Position numbers and translations under genes: made by a program. Of a stretch of 52,911 nt of DNA, positions 17,106-25,411 are shown piece by piece (within the stretch, counting starts at the first letter, position 1; each line of letters begins with the position of its first letter). This stretch comes from an uncultured Ignavibacteria bacterium (lineage in GTDB: Bacteria; Bacteroidota; Ignavibacteria; Tepidaquicellales; Tepidaquicellaceae): contig CALEVL010000222.1 in NCBI GenBank assembly GCA_937924675.1, positions 1 to 52,911 on the forward strand, written 5' to 3'. Below the pieces are notes generated by a model. It searched no databases and was not told the DNA's origin. It worked only from the letters and a program-made list of their open reading frames with translations.

Positions 17106-18107
17106 ATGAAGATAAACAATTTTCAAATGCCGGATTCTATAGTTAAGGAAGATTCAACATATACCGACACATTTGGAAGATTCATCGTTCAACCCCTCGA
17201 AAGAGGTTATGGAGTAACGCTTGGAAATTCATTAAGAAGAATACTGATCTCATCATTGCCGGGAAGCGCGATAATTGCCATTAGAGTAAATGATGCTCCT
17301 CATGAATTCACCACGCTGAAAGGCGTAGTTGAAGATCTATCAGAAATCATTCTGAACCTGAAAGAAGTCAGATTTAAAGATCTGACCGGAAAATCTTCCA
17401 AGATAGAATTCAGTTTAAAGGGACCGCATATTTTCACTGCTAAGGATATTCAGAACAGCACGGCTGATTTTGAGATTCTTAATCCTGATAAGTATATCGC
17501 TACAATGAACAAGGATGCAGTTTTGAACATTGAGCTGAGAATGGGAACCGGAGTTGGATATGTTCCTTCGGAGGATAACAAGCATACCGCTCTGCCTATG
17601 GAGTTTATTTACACCGATTCCATTTTTTCACCAATCAAGCTTGCAAATTATATAATTGAAAATACAAGGGTTGGAAAGAGGACTGACTATGAAAAGCTTG
17701 TTCTTGAGATCACAACCGACGGTTCAATAAATCCTGAAGATGCTATAGTTTTTGCATCAAGACTCTTACAGGATCATGTTCAGCTGTTTTTGAATCTGAA
17801 TCCCGTGCAGGCGCCAATGCGCGAAGAACCTGTTGTTCAGGAAAGAGATGAGCAATTTGAAAGAGTCCGAAAGATTCTTCTAATGCCAGTTGATGAGCTT
17901 GACCTTTCGGTAAGATCACAGAATTGTCTCAGATCAGCCAATATCAAAACGATTTCAGACCTTGTGAGCAAAAATGAAAGTGAAATGCTTCACTACAGAA
18001 ATTTCGGAAGAAAGTCTCTTGCAGAACTTGGCGAGCTGATAGACAATTTCGGACTGACATTCGGTATGGATGTTAACAAGTACCTCAAAGAAGAAACGGT
18101 TAAATAG
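17106..18107 (+). CDS. rpoA: RNA polymerase alpha subunit
   Basis: A 333-residue alpha subunit. The N-terminal dimerisation and assembly domain includes RGYGVTLGNSLRRILLSSLPG-like text (here ERGYGVTLGNSLRRIL). The C-terminal domain with helix-hairpin-helix (LDLSVRSQNCLRSANIKTISDLV ... RNFGRKSLAELGE) binds UP elements and activators. It lies 28 bp after rpsD and before rplQ, the usual alpha operon order. Confidence 0.98.
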   Translation: MKINNFQMPDSIVKEDSTYTDTFGRFIVQPLERGYGVTLGNSLRRILISSLPGSAIIAIRVNDAPHEFTTLKGVVEDLSEIILNLKEVRFKDLTGKSSKIEFSLKGPHIFTAKDIQNSTADFEILNPDKYIATMNKDAVLNIELRMGTGVGYVPSEDNKHTALPMEFIYTDSIFSPIKLANYIIENTRVGKRTDYEKLVLEITTDGSINPEDAIVFASRLLQDHVQLFLNLNPVQAPMREEPVVQERDEQFERVRKILLMPVDELDLSVRSQNCLRSANIKTISDLVSKNESEMLHYRNFGRKSLAELGELIDNFGLTFGMDVNKYLKEETVK

Positions 18108-18140
18108 TCAAACAAGAAAATCGAATAATACGACACTATC

Positions 18141-18692
18141 ATGATACACAGGAAAAAAGGAAGAAAGCTGAAAAGAACGGCCAGCCACAGAAGTGCTCTA
18201 ATGGCTAATTTGTCAGCTTCGCTGATCCTTCACAAGCGAATCAACACTACAGAAGCAAAAGCTAAAGAGTTGAGGATGTATATCGAACCTCTTGTATCAA
18301 AGGCAAGAAAAGCTGCCAAAATGAAGGACTCCACGCCGGAAGGTAGCGTTCATCTTAGGAGAGAAGCCAGAAAGTTTCTTCAGAACAAAGATGCTCTTAA
18401 TATTTTGTTTGACGAAATTAGTTTAAAGGTTGGGGACAGACCGGGAGGATTCACACGCGTTCTGAAAACAGGCAATAGATATGGCGATGGAGCTAAGACT
18501 GCGATCATTGAGTTTGTTGACTACAACTATGTAAAGCAAAAAGAAGACAAGCTAAAGGAAAAAGAGGCTGCTGCTTCTAAAGATACCACTGATAAGAAAA
18601 AGGAATCTGCTGAAAAGAATAAGGAAACAAAGAAAGAGGGCAAAGCTGAAAAGAAGCCGGTCAAGAAGAAAAGTACCGAGTCAAAAGCTTAA
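18141..18692 (+). CDS. rplQ: 50S ribosomal protein L17 with long lysine/glutamate-rich tail
   Basis: A 183-residue L17; the core ends near residue 130 (KTAIIEFVDYNYVKQKE). N-terminal HRKKGRKLKRTASHRSALMANL and GGFTRVLKTGNRYGDGAKTAIIEF are diagnostic. The last 50 or so residues are low-complexity (Lys, Glu, Ala, Ser, Thr), absent from the 127-residue E. coli form. It is the last gene of the ribosomal run: a T-rich hairpin follows. Confidence 0.96.
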   Translation: MIHRKKGRKLKRTASHRSALMANLSASLILHKRINTTEAKAKELRMYIEPLVSKARKAAKMKDSTPEGSVHLRREARKFLQNKDALNILFDEISLKVGDRPGGFTRVLKTGNRYGDGAKTAIIEFVDYNYVKQKEDKLKEKEAAASKDTTDKKKESAEKNKETKKEGKAEKKPVKKKSTESKA

Positions 18693-18711
18693 AACTTAAG
18701 AGCAAATTCAG

Positions 18712-18758
18712 ATCCTTAACAATTTAGATCCATCTGAATTGTCTAAGGATTTTTTTTT
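18712..18758 (+). terminator. Intrinsic terminator after rplQ, with a competing hairpin
   Basis: ATCCTTA-ACAATT (18712-18724) pairs with AATTGTCTAAGGAT (18737-18750) with a one-base bulge, followed by eight T. A second perfect nine-pair hairpin overlaps it: AATTCAGAT at 18705-18713 with ATCTGAATT at 18732-18740. The two are mutually exclusive, a layout seen in attenuators. Confidence 0.75.
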
Positions 18759-18788
18759 GAATCAAACAGAAACTTCAAGAGCCGCAAA

Positions 18789-19379
18789 ATGAAAATCGCA
18801 TCAGCCGAATTTATTAAGAGTATATTTGATCTGAGAGCATTGCCAAATTCAGTATTGTCTGAATTTGTTTTTGTCGGAAGATCTAATGTCGGAAAGTCAT
18901 CCCTAATCAATACAATTTGCAACAAGAAAAAGCTTGCGAAGATTGGATCTGTGCCGGGTAAGACAAGGCAGTTGAATTACTTTTTGATCAACGAAAAATT
19001 TTATCTTGTAGATCTTCCGGGATATGGTTACGCAAAAGTTCCGGAGCAGATAAGAGCCGGCTGGAGAAAGCTGGTAGAAGATTATATCAGCGAGAGACAA
19101 AACGTGAAGCTTGTATTTGTGCTTATTGATTCGAGGCATGAGCCGACATACCTTGATGAGCTCATGGTTAGCTGGCTTGAATATTATGAAATACCATTTG
19201 TGATTGTGCTAACAAAGTCAGACAAGATCTCATCCAACAAAATGCAGAAGCAAATCTATCGATCATCAAAGATAGTAAATAATGATGACCTCTGTTTGGA
19301 CTACATTCCTTTTTCAATTGTGACAGGTGAAGGAAAGAATGAAGTGTTGAAACTGATAGAAGATTATCTGGATAATTAA
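18789..19379 (+). CDS. engB: Ribosome biogenesis GTP-binding protein EngB (YsxC/YihA)
   Basis: A 196-residue TRAFAC-class GTPase required for 50S maturation. G1 is GRSNVGKSS (residues 30-38), the G2 threonine lies in GKTRQLNYF, G3 is DLPGYGYA (75-82), G4 is TKSD near residue 140 and a G5-like SIVTGEG closes the domain. It lies 96 bp after rplQ across a terminator, so it may depend on read-through or on a weak promoter; its role in ribosome assembly fits the neighbours. Confidence 0.96.
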   Translation: MKIASAEFIKSIFDLRALPNSVLSEFVFVGRSNVGKSSLINTICNKKKLAKIGSVPGKTRQLNYFLINEKFYLVDLPGYGYAKVPEQIRAGWRKLVEDYISERQNVKLVFVLIDSRHEPTYLDELMVSWLEYYEIPFVIVLTKSDKISSNKMQKQIYRSSKIVNNDDLCLDYIPFSIVTGEGKNEVLKLIEDYLDN

Positions 19380-19380
19380 G

Positions 19381-19406
19381 AGGTTGTGCTTAGCGCAACC
19401 TTTTTT
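19381..19406 (+). terminator. Intrinsic terminator after engB
   Basis: AGGTTGTGC and GCGCAACCT form a nine-pair stem (one G-U) around TTA, followed by a T run. It begins immediately after the engB stop codon. Confidence 0.85.
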
Positions 19407-19428
19407 ATAACTCACCAAATTTTCCCCG

Positions 19429-20343
19429 ATGGCAGCAGCAATCAAAATTCTTGCGGCCGATTCAGTAAGTCTTTCCGGTTCCGGAATCCTCCCCGCCAGA
19501 AAATTTAAGATCATACCACATACCGGACTAACCAATGAGCAGATTCTTCTGAACTATCCGGACACTGATGCACTGCTCATAAGAAGTACGAGAAAGATCG
19601 ATAAGAACTTCATTGACAATTGTAATCTCAAGCTTATTGCAACATTTACAAAGGGGACCGATCATATTGATATGCAGGCCGCTAATAAAAAGGGCATAGT
19701 GATAATCAATGCCGAAGAAGGAAATCACATATCTGCTGCGGAGCATACACTTGCACTGCTACTTGCAATTTACAAGAACATTTTATTGTCTGATAAACTT
19801 GTAAGGAAAAATAAATTTTCAGATACAGGCTTCAGCAGAAATGAATTGTTTGAAAAGACAATAGGGATAATCGGCTTTGGGAAAGTTGGAAGTTATGTCG
19901 GTAAGATTTGCAGAGCTTTCGGAATGAATGTGATATTTAATGATATTAATGAAATTGTTGTCAGAAAAAACAAGTCGTTCAAGTTTGTTCCTATAAATAA
20001 TTTGCTGGATACATCAGATATTGTATCTCTCCACATACCATACTGCATAGAGAATGATAAGTTTTTTTCCCGGAATTTTTTCAGAAGAATGAAAAGGGAT
20101 TCAGTGTTTATAAACACTTCGCGCGGTGCTGTAGTGGACGAGGAAGCACTGATAAAATTTCTTGAAACTGAATCTTTGAGATATGCCGGACTTGATGTCT
20201 TCATGTCTGAACCATTGATTGACAAGAGGTTTGCCGGATTGAAGAATGTGGTTTTAACAAATCACATTGCAGGAAAGACCAATGAAAGCTTGCAAAGAAT
20301 TTCCGAAATAATGTTCAAAAAAATCTTCAATTATTTTTGTTAA
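19429..20343 (+). CDS. D-isomer-specific 2-hydroxyacid dehydrogenase family protein
   Basis: A 304-residue NAD-dependent dehydrogenase of the phosphoglycerate/hydroxypyruvate/lactate group. It has a GFGKVG dinucleotide motif at residues 149-154, the catalytic arginine in TSRGAVVDE (Arg232), the glutamate of SEPLID (Glu261) and the histidine of TNHIAGKT (His279). No C-terminal ACT domain is present, so it is not a long-form SerA; the substrate cannot be deduced. It starts 23 bp after the engB terminator, with no clear promoter or ribosome-binding site. It could be a short SerA or a glyoxylate/hydroxypyruvate reductase. Confidence 0.88.
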   Translation: MAAAIKILAADSVSLSGSGILPARKFKIIPHTGLTNEQILLNYPDTDALLIRSTRKIDKNFIDNCNLKLIATFTKGTDHIDMQAANKKGIVIINAEEGNHISAAEHTLALLLAIYKNILLSDKLVRKNKFSDTGFSRNELFEKTIGIIGFGKVGSYVGKICRAFGMNVIFNDINEIVVRKNKSFKFVPINNLLDTSDIVSLHIPYCIENDKFFSRNFFRRMKRDSVFINTSRGAVVDEEALIKFLETESLRYAGLDVFMSEPLIDKRFAGLKNVVLTNHIAGKTNESLQRISEIMFKKIFNYFC

Positions 20344-20455
20344 AGTAAGTTGAATATTGCAGTCCGAACATGTCATTTGCCTAAGTTGCAGAGGAGATTT
20401 AATCCGCATTGAATCAGGAGTATTTAGTAATAATTTGTTCATACTAAAATCTATA

Positions 20456-20484
20456 TTGACAAGATTTCACATTAGCACTATATT
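20456..20484 (+). promoter_or_regulatory. Candidate promoter of the Asp-box surface-protein gene
   Basis: TTGACA at 20456-20461, 17 bp, TATATT at 20479-20484. This gives a 5-prime leader of about 67 nt before the ATG at 20558. The boxes and spacing are identical to those in front of secD. The rest of the 214-bp gap 20344-20557 shows nothing else I can name. Confidence 0.55.
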
Positions 20485-20557
20485 GCCATCAAAAGTACAA
20501 CCCTTAACAAGAAACAATTTTTTAAATAGCATAAATAAAAACAAAAAGGAGAAAAAC

Positions 20558-22315
20558 ATGTCAAAGAAGCTACTCTCTACTCTTGTCATTCTTTTGTTGG
20601 TTGCTTCAACAGCTTTAAATGCAAAAGATGACAGAACTCTTAAGACACACAAAGTTACAGACGGTTCGGAAGTCGGTGATTATACTTCAGGACCGGTACC
20701 AACTCCGGGAAGAATGAATATTCCTCCTTACAAGAGTTCATCATTAACATTTGTTTTGACACAAACACCTACTTCTACTGTATATGACCTTCAGTCAAAT
20801 GCAGTGCCGCAGGAAATCTGGCAGGATCCTCTTACACCTGCAAACGTTCATGCAATTTTTATGTATTCAACAGTGCCTGCATTTGCTACGAGAGCAAGTG
20901 CTTATTTATTCAGCAATGATTTCGGCGCTACATGGAATTTCCTTGGTGATGTACCGGGAACAGGAAGAAGCGGTTTCCCTGCAATCAGTGGTTTTGTAAA
21001 CGGATCTGCTGTGGTTGCAAATCACAATAATACAAATGGTACAACAACTCATGCAAAAGTTTTATATGATCAGGGTGCAGGTTTTGGAGTATTCACAGAG
21101 ATCGATCCTGGCGTATCAACAGAAGGCGATCCTATTTGGGCAAGAGTTCTTGGACTTCCAAACAGCCAGATAGTATTCGCAGCTTCAATCAACGGTCAGG
21201 TATTCTCTTATACCAACAAGGCAACTAACACTGCGCCTCCGGGAACATTTTCAGGTTATCAGACATTTCCGGGAGATCAGGCAGAAACATATTCACTTGC
21301 AGTTGCACCAAACGGAACAGTCGGACATGCTTTCATCGGATCAGACAATGAAGATCCAAATGATGTATTCTACAGAAGCTCAGCGGACGGTGGTCTTACA
21401 TGGACACCAAAAGTTAAGTGCTGGGATTGGAATGAAGCAACAGATTCACTTGGTTGCTTAAGGGGTGTTAGCATGGTTTTTGGTAATAACAATGAACCTT
21501 ACGTTGCATTCAATGTTTCTACACTTACTGCTGCGGGTTTCTTCCCTGGACTTCCTTCATCAATCAGAGTTTGGTCGCCAAATGTTAATGGAGGAGTTGC
21601 AAAAATTATTGCAAGCGATGCAACTGTTCCATTCTTCCCTAACGAAGGAGCAACAACAGATGCATTCCTTCCAATATGCAGACCTGCTATCGGAAGATCA
21701 TCATCAGGTAATGCTTTGTTTGTAGCTTTTACAGCAACAACTAATCAAATCGGTTCTGACACCAGCAGATATTATGCAGGTTGGTTTGCTCATTCAGTAA
21801 ACAATGGTACTTCATGGCAGGCACCTGAAAGAATGACGCCTCCAACACCATTGAGAGACTACAGATTTGTAAGCATTTCACCTACAAGTAACGTATCAGG
21901 TAATATCTGTAAAGTTCAGATGTTAATCCAAAGCGATTCACTTGCAGGTACGCACGTTAACGGATCACCAATCGGAAGCGGATACGCCGTTGGTATTACA
22001 ACAGATGTCAACATCACAGGGATCAACACAGTATCAAGTGTCGTTCCTGGAGATTTCAGCTTGAAACAAAATTTCCCGAACCCCTTCAATCCGACAACTG
22101 CAATCAGGTTTGATATGAAGAAGTCTTCCAACGTAACTCTGAAAGTTTACAATGCTCAGGGTCAGGAAGTTGCAACTCTTATCAACAACGAAGTTGTTTC
22201 ACCGGGAACAAAGGAAGTAACATTTGGAGCATCAAATCTCAGCAGCGGTATTTACTTCTACACACTGTTTGCCGGGGACTTCAAAGAAACAAAGAAGATG
22301 ATGCTGATAAAGTAA
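20558..22315 (+). CDS. Secreted Asp-box (BNR-repeat) protein with type IX-style C-terminal sorting domain
   Basis: About 585 residues. The chosen ATG at 20558 has AAGGAG six bases upstream and yields a clean signal peptide (MSKKLLSTLVILLLVASTALNA). Three Asp-box-like turns (SNDFGATWNF, SADGGLTWTP, SVNNGTSWQA) suggest a beta-propeller, as in sialidase-like proteins, though no catalytic residues could be assigned. The C-terminal 85 residues hold NFPNPFNPTTAIRF and end SSGIYFYTLFAG...KKMMLIK, the sorting domain common in Ignavibacteria and relatives. The protein is therefore probably passed through Sec and then a type IX-like machine to the surface. It has its own promoter and terminator. Function unknown. 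Confidence 0.85.
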   Translation: MSKKLLSTLVILLLVASTALNAKDDRTLKTHKVTDGSEVGDYTSGPVPTPGRMNIPPYKSSSLTFVLTQTPTSTVYDLQSNAVPQEIWQDPLTPANVHAIFMYSTVPAFATRASAYLFSNDFGATWNFLGDVPGTGRSGFPAISGFVNGSAVVANHNNTNGTTTHAKVLYDQGAGFGVFTEIDPGVSTEGDPIWARVLGLPNSQIVFAASINGQVFSYTNKATNTAPPGTFSGYQTFPGDQAETYSLAVAPNGTVGHAFIGSDNEDPNDVFYRSSADGGLTWTPKVKCWDWNEATDSLGCLRGVSMVFGNNNEPYVAFNVSTLTAAGFFPGLPSSIRVWSPNVNGGVAKIIASDATVPFFPNEGATTDAFLPICRPAIGRSSSGNALFVAFTATTNQIGSDTSRYYAGWFAHSVNNGTSWQAPERMTPPTPLRDYRFVSISPTSNVSGNICKVQMLIQSDSLAGTHVNGSPIGSGYAVGITTDVNITGINTVSSVVPGDFSLKQNFPNPFNPTTAIRFDMKKSSNVTLKVYNAQGQEVATLINNEVVSPGTKEVTFGASNLSSGIYFYTLFAGDFKETKKMMLIK

Positions 22316-22344
22316 TCAGTTCTTGATTAATAATTGTAAATAAC

Positions 22345-22387
22345 AACCCTCACTGCCGGTAAAAATACCGGTGTGAGGGTTTTTTTT
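22345..22387 (+). terminator. Intrinsic terminator after the Asp-box protein gene
   Basis: AACCCTCAC-T-GCCGGTA pairs with TACCGG-T-GTGAGGGTT across an A-rich loop, giving a long stem followed by eight T (the first at 22380). It separates the gene from the TonB receptor downstream. Confidence 0.9.
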
Positions 22388-22439
22388 GAAGCAGATTTTG
22401 AAAAACAAAAAACTAATTTTAAACCAAAAGGGGGAAAAC

Positions 22440-25313
22440 ATGAAGACAGCTACAAATTTCGCTCTTTCCCTGCTCGTAGTTCTAAGCTTGTTTGCCGGCA
22501 GCAGTTTTGCATTTGACAAGCAAGGAACAACGGGTAAAATCACCGGCCGAGTGATTGATGCAAAGGACAATCAGCCATTGATCGGAGCCACGGTTCAGGT
22601 TGAGAATTCAAACCTTGGCGCTATCAGTGATGATAACGGTGAATATACAATCCTCAATGTTGATGTCGGTACATATGTATTGACAGCATCATATATCGGT
22701 TATGATAACCAAAAGGTGCCTGAAGTTAAGGTATCTGCTGACCTTACAACCAGAGTTGATTTTGCTCTGAAAGTAACCGGTCAGAGTGAAATCACAACCG
22801 AAGAAATTGAGATCGTAGGAAAAAGGAATGCTATTGCACCTGACCAAAGCGGTAAGATCATCGGTCAGGAGTTCATCGATAACAGCGGTATAAGAGGAAT
22901 TGAAAATATTGCCTCAACGACAGCAGGTGTTATCCAGGATGAAAGAGGAAACAATATTAACATCCGTGGTGGTAGAGACGGTGAAACAGCCATTATCATC
23001 GACGGTGTATTGACAACAAATCCGCTGGACGGAACATCAACTGCATTTGTTTCCAACAGCGTTTTGGAAGAGTTGTCAGTACTAACAGGTGGTTTTAGTG
23101 CAGAATACGGCAACGTACTCAGCGGTGTTATCAATGTTACGACAAAAGGCGGTACAGACAAGTATTCCGGAACTGCGGAAGTTTTAACAGATGAACTTCT
23201 ATCAAACAGTGCTTCACAGGGATACAATGTTTACAACCTTGCATTTGGCGGACCACTAATTCCATCAAAGGATCTATCAAGGTTTCTTAATTTCTACGTT
23301 GGCGCGGAAAGAGATTTTTCACTCGTTTACAACCCAAGCTGGATTTCAGATCAGCTTAATGTTCCAAACAATGTCATTCCAAACTATGACATGAAAAGAT
23401 GGTCAGGTAATGCAAAGTTGAATGTTGACCTTCAGGAATTGAACAAGGATCTCCCGGTTCAGTTGAAGCTTGGAATGAGCCTTGCTGAGACAGCCAGAAG
23501 AGGGTTCCTGCAGTCATATCTTCTCTTCAATTCAGAAAGAAATCCTCTGATAAAGGAATATACTAATCAGTATTACGCAAAGATAAATCATCAGGTAAAA
23601 TCAGATCTTTTCTATGAAGTTCAGTTCAACTACTTCAGATCTAAATATGAAGAAGGTGATCCTCAATTTCTTGGTGATTTCTACAGATACGGTGATCCTT
23701 CAAGTGTAGAGGGTTTGACTACACCGGGTGGAGCTATCGGACTTGATGAATACGGCGTATTTGCTAAGTATAATCGTGTCAGAAATTATTATGAAACCAG
23801 CAATACTTCCTACTGGAGTGGTTCTTTCAATCTCACCACGCAGGTGAAGAAAAACGAGATAAAATTTGGCGGTGAGTACAAGTATCACACAATCAGATAC
23901 GTTGATATGAGACCTATTGGACTTTACAACTCAATCAATTCAACTCCTGAGCAACAGCTTGCTGCATTCAATGGCGGTATCGGACTTGCAAACTATTACG
24001 GTTATGCGCCTGTATTTGATCCGTCTGTTGGATACCTGAAACTTCAGGAAAATGATGAAGGCAGAGATGGTGCAAAGAATCCTATCATTGCAGCTTTGTA
24101 TCTGCAGGATAAGATTGAGTTCAAGGATTTTACTCTTAACGTCGGCGTAAGATGGGATTATCTTGATGCAAATTCTTGGAGAGTGAAAGATCTATCAGCA
24201 ATAACCAGTTTTGGAAATCCAAACGTGTTGGATGATGAAGACTTCACAGATGAAAGCGAACCTACTTCAGCATTCAGCCCGAGAATTGGACTTTCATTCC
24301 CGGTTACCAACAATACAGTTTTCCATGCACAGTACGGAAAGTTCATTCAGCTTCCATCACTGGAATACTTGTACAATGGATATGAGAATCTTTCATACTG
24401 GGTTAACAGTGCGGGCTTCAGCGGCTCATTTGGAAATCCAAATCTAAGCCCTGAAAAAACAACTTCATACGAAATCGGAATCAAGCAACAGGTTGGTTCG
24501 AATTTCTCACTTGATGTTACCGCATATTACAAAGAAACAGAAGATCTGATTGGTATTAAGAAATATCCTCAGTTGCCGAATCAAATTCAGGTGTTTGAGA
24601 ATCAGGATTACGGAACACTCAGAGGTGTTGACTTCTCAATTGATATGAGAAGAACTTCAAGACTGGCAATCAATATTGCTCTTGGACTTGCTTATGCTTC
24701 AGGAACAGGCTCAGATCCGAATTCAGCTTCTACAGCTGCCTGGCTTGGAGAAAGACAGCCAAAGCTCACATCTCCACTTGATTACGATCAAAGATGGACA
24801 GGTGTATTAAATCTTGATTACAGATTTGGAAAAACAGATGTTCCGAAAGGATTTCTCGGTGATGTATTGGCACAGTTTGGAATGAACCTGTTATATACAT
24901 TCAACAGCGGAAGGCCTTATTCAATTAAGTCTAATAATATCGATCCGTTTGCTGCAACCGGTGTTGGTGCAAGTTTGCTTTCACCAATCAACGGGGCATA
25001 CGCACCATGGAACAACAGACTTGATCTGAAGATTGACAAGACATTTCCGATCTGGAAGCTTGATCTTAATGCCTATGTGTACATAATCAATCTTCTCAAC
25101 TCAGAACTTGTTAATGACGTTTGGGAATCAAGCGGACTTCCGGGAACAACAGGATATCTTAACTCAGAATCCGGTAAGTCAACAATTGCATCATTCAACA
25201 GGACAGGAGTAACACCTGAAGAATATGTAAGAAGATATGAACTGAGATCAAGAGCAGTTGCTAACTATGGTCCACCCAGAGAAGTAAGATTCGGACTCAG
25301 AATGAACTTCTGA
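22440..25313 (+). CDS. TonB-dependent receptor with carboxypeptidase-regulatory-like N-terminal domain
   Basis: A 957-residue outer-membrane receptor. The ATG at 22440 (after AAAGGGGG) gives a signal peptide (MKTATNFALSLLVVLSLFAGSSFA). Residues about 32-110 are a CarboxypepD_reg-like beta-sandwich (TGRVIDAKDNQPLIGATVQV ... SYIGYDNQ). A plug domain follows (IENIASTTAGVIQDERGNNINIRGG ... GGFSAEYGNVLSGVINVTTKGGT) and then a large beta-barrel ending in an aromatic residue (RFGLRMNF). Such receptors import siderophores, vitamins or oligosaccharides with TonB; the ligand is not deducible. No SusD partner follows. The downstream sorting-domain protein and PorV-like protein are probably co-transcribed, separated only by a hairpin. 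Confidence 0.93.
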   Translation: MKTATNFALSLLVVLSLFAGSSFAFDKQGTTGKITGRVIDAKDNQPLIGATVQVENSNLGAISDDNGEYTILNVDVGTYVLTASYIGYDNQKVPEVKVSADLTTRVDFALKVTGQSEITTEEIEIVGKRNAIAPDQSGKIIGQEFIDNSGIRGIENIASTTAGVIQDERGNNINIRGGRDGETAIIIDGVLTTNPLDGTSTAFVSNSVLEELSVLTGGFSAEYGNVLSGVINVTTKGGTDKYSGTAEVLTDELLSNSASQGYNVYNLAFGGPLIPSKDLSRFLNFYVGAERDFSLVYNPSWISDQLNVPNNVIPNYDMKRWSGNAKLNVDLQELNKDLPVQLKLGMSLAETARRGFLQSYLLFNSERNPLIKEYTNQYYAKINHQVKSDLFYEVQFNYFRSKYEEGDPQFLGDFYRYGDPSSVEGLTTPGGAIGLDEYGVFAKYNRVRNYYETSNTSYWSGSFNLTTQVKKNEIKFGGEYKYHTIRYVDMRPIGLYNSINSTPEQQLAAFNGGIGLANYYGYAPVFDPSVGYLKLQENDEGRDGAKNPIIAALYLQDKIEFKDFTLNVGVRWDYLDANSWRVKDLSAITSFGNPNVLDDEDFTDESEPTSAFSPRIGLSFPVTNNTVFHAQYGKFIQLPSLEYLYNGYENLSYWVNSAGFSGSFGNPNLSPEKTTSYEIGIKQQVGSNFSLDVTAYYKETEDLIGIKKYPQLPNQIQVFENQDYGTLRGVDFSIDMRRTSRLAINIALGLAYASGTGSDPNSASTAAWLGERQPKLTSPLDYDQRWTGVLNLDYRFGKTDVPKGFLGDVLAQFGMNLLYTFNSGRPYSIKSNNIDPFAATGVGASLLSPINGAYAPWNNRLDLKIDKTFPIWKLDLNAYVYIINLLNSELVNDVWESSGLPGTTGYLNSESGKSTIASFNRTGVTPEEYVRRYELRSRAVANYGPPREVRFGLRMNF

Positions 25314-25327
25314 TAATAATATGTTTA

Positions 25328-25354
25328 GTGTATCCGGGATATTCCCGGATACAC
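25328..25354 (+). other. Strong intergenic hairpin without T run
   Basis: GTGTATCCGGGA and TCCCGGATACAC form a perfect 12-pair stem around TAT. The following bases (AATGTAAAATTTG) are not a T tract, so it does not look like a normal terminator. It lies 14 bp after the receptor stop and may stabilise or separate mRNA segments. Confidence 0.7.
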
Positions 25355-25411
25355 AATGTAAAATTTGAAATGAGTTTGTTCACAATTTTCAAATCATAAA
25401 AAGCTACCAAG

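Noticed and set aside
20357..20557. Longer N-terminus for the Asp-box protein
   Set aside because: It would bury the signal peptide and run across the promoter at 20456-20484; the ATG at 20558 has a good ribosome-binding site.
20558..22315. Calling the Asp-box protein a sialidase
   Set aside because: Asp boxes occur in many propeller proteins; no catalytic Arg triad, Tyr or FRIP motif could be identified.
22386..22439. Longer N-terminus for the TonB receptor
   Set aside because: Starts at a TTG inside the end of the upstream terminator and puts 18 polar residues before the signal peptide.
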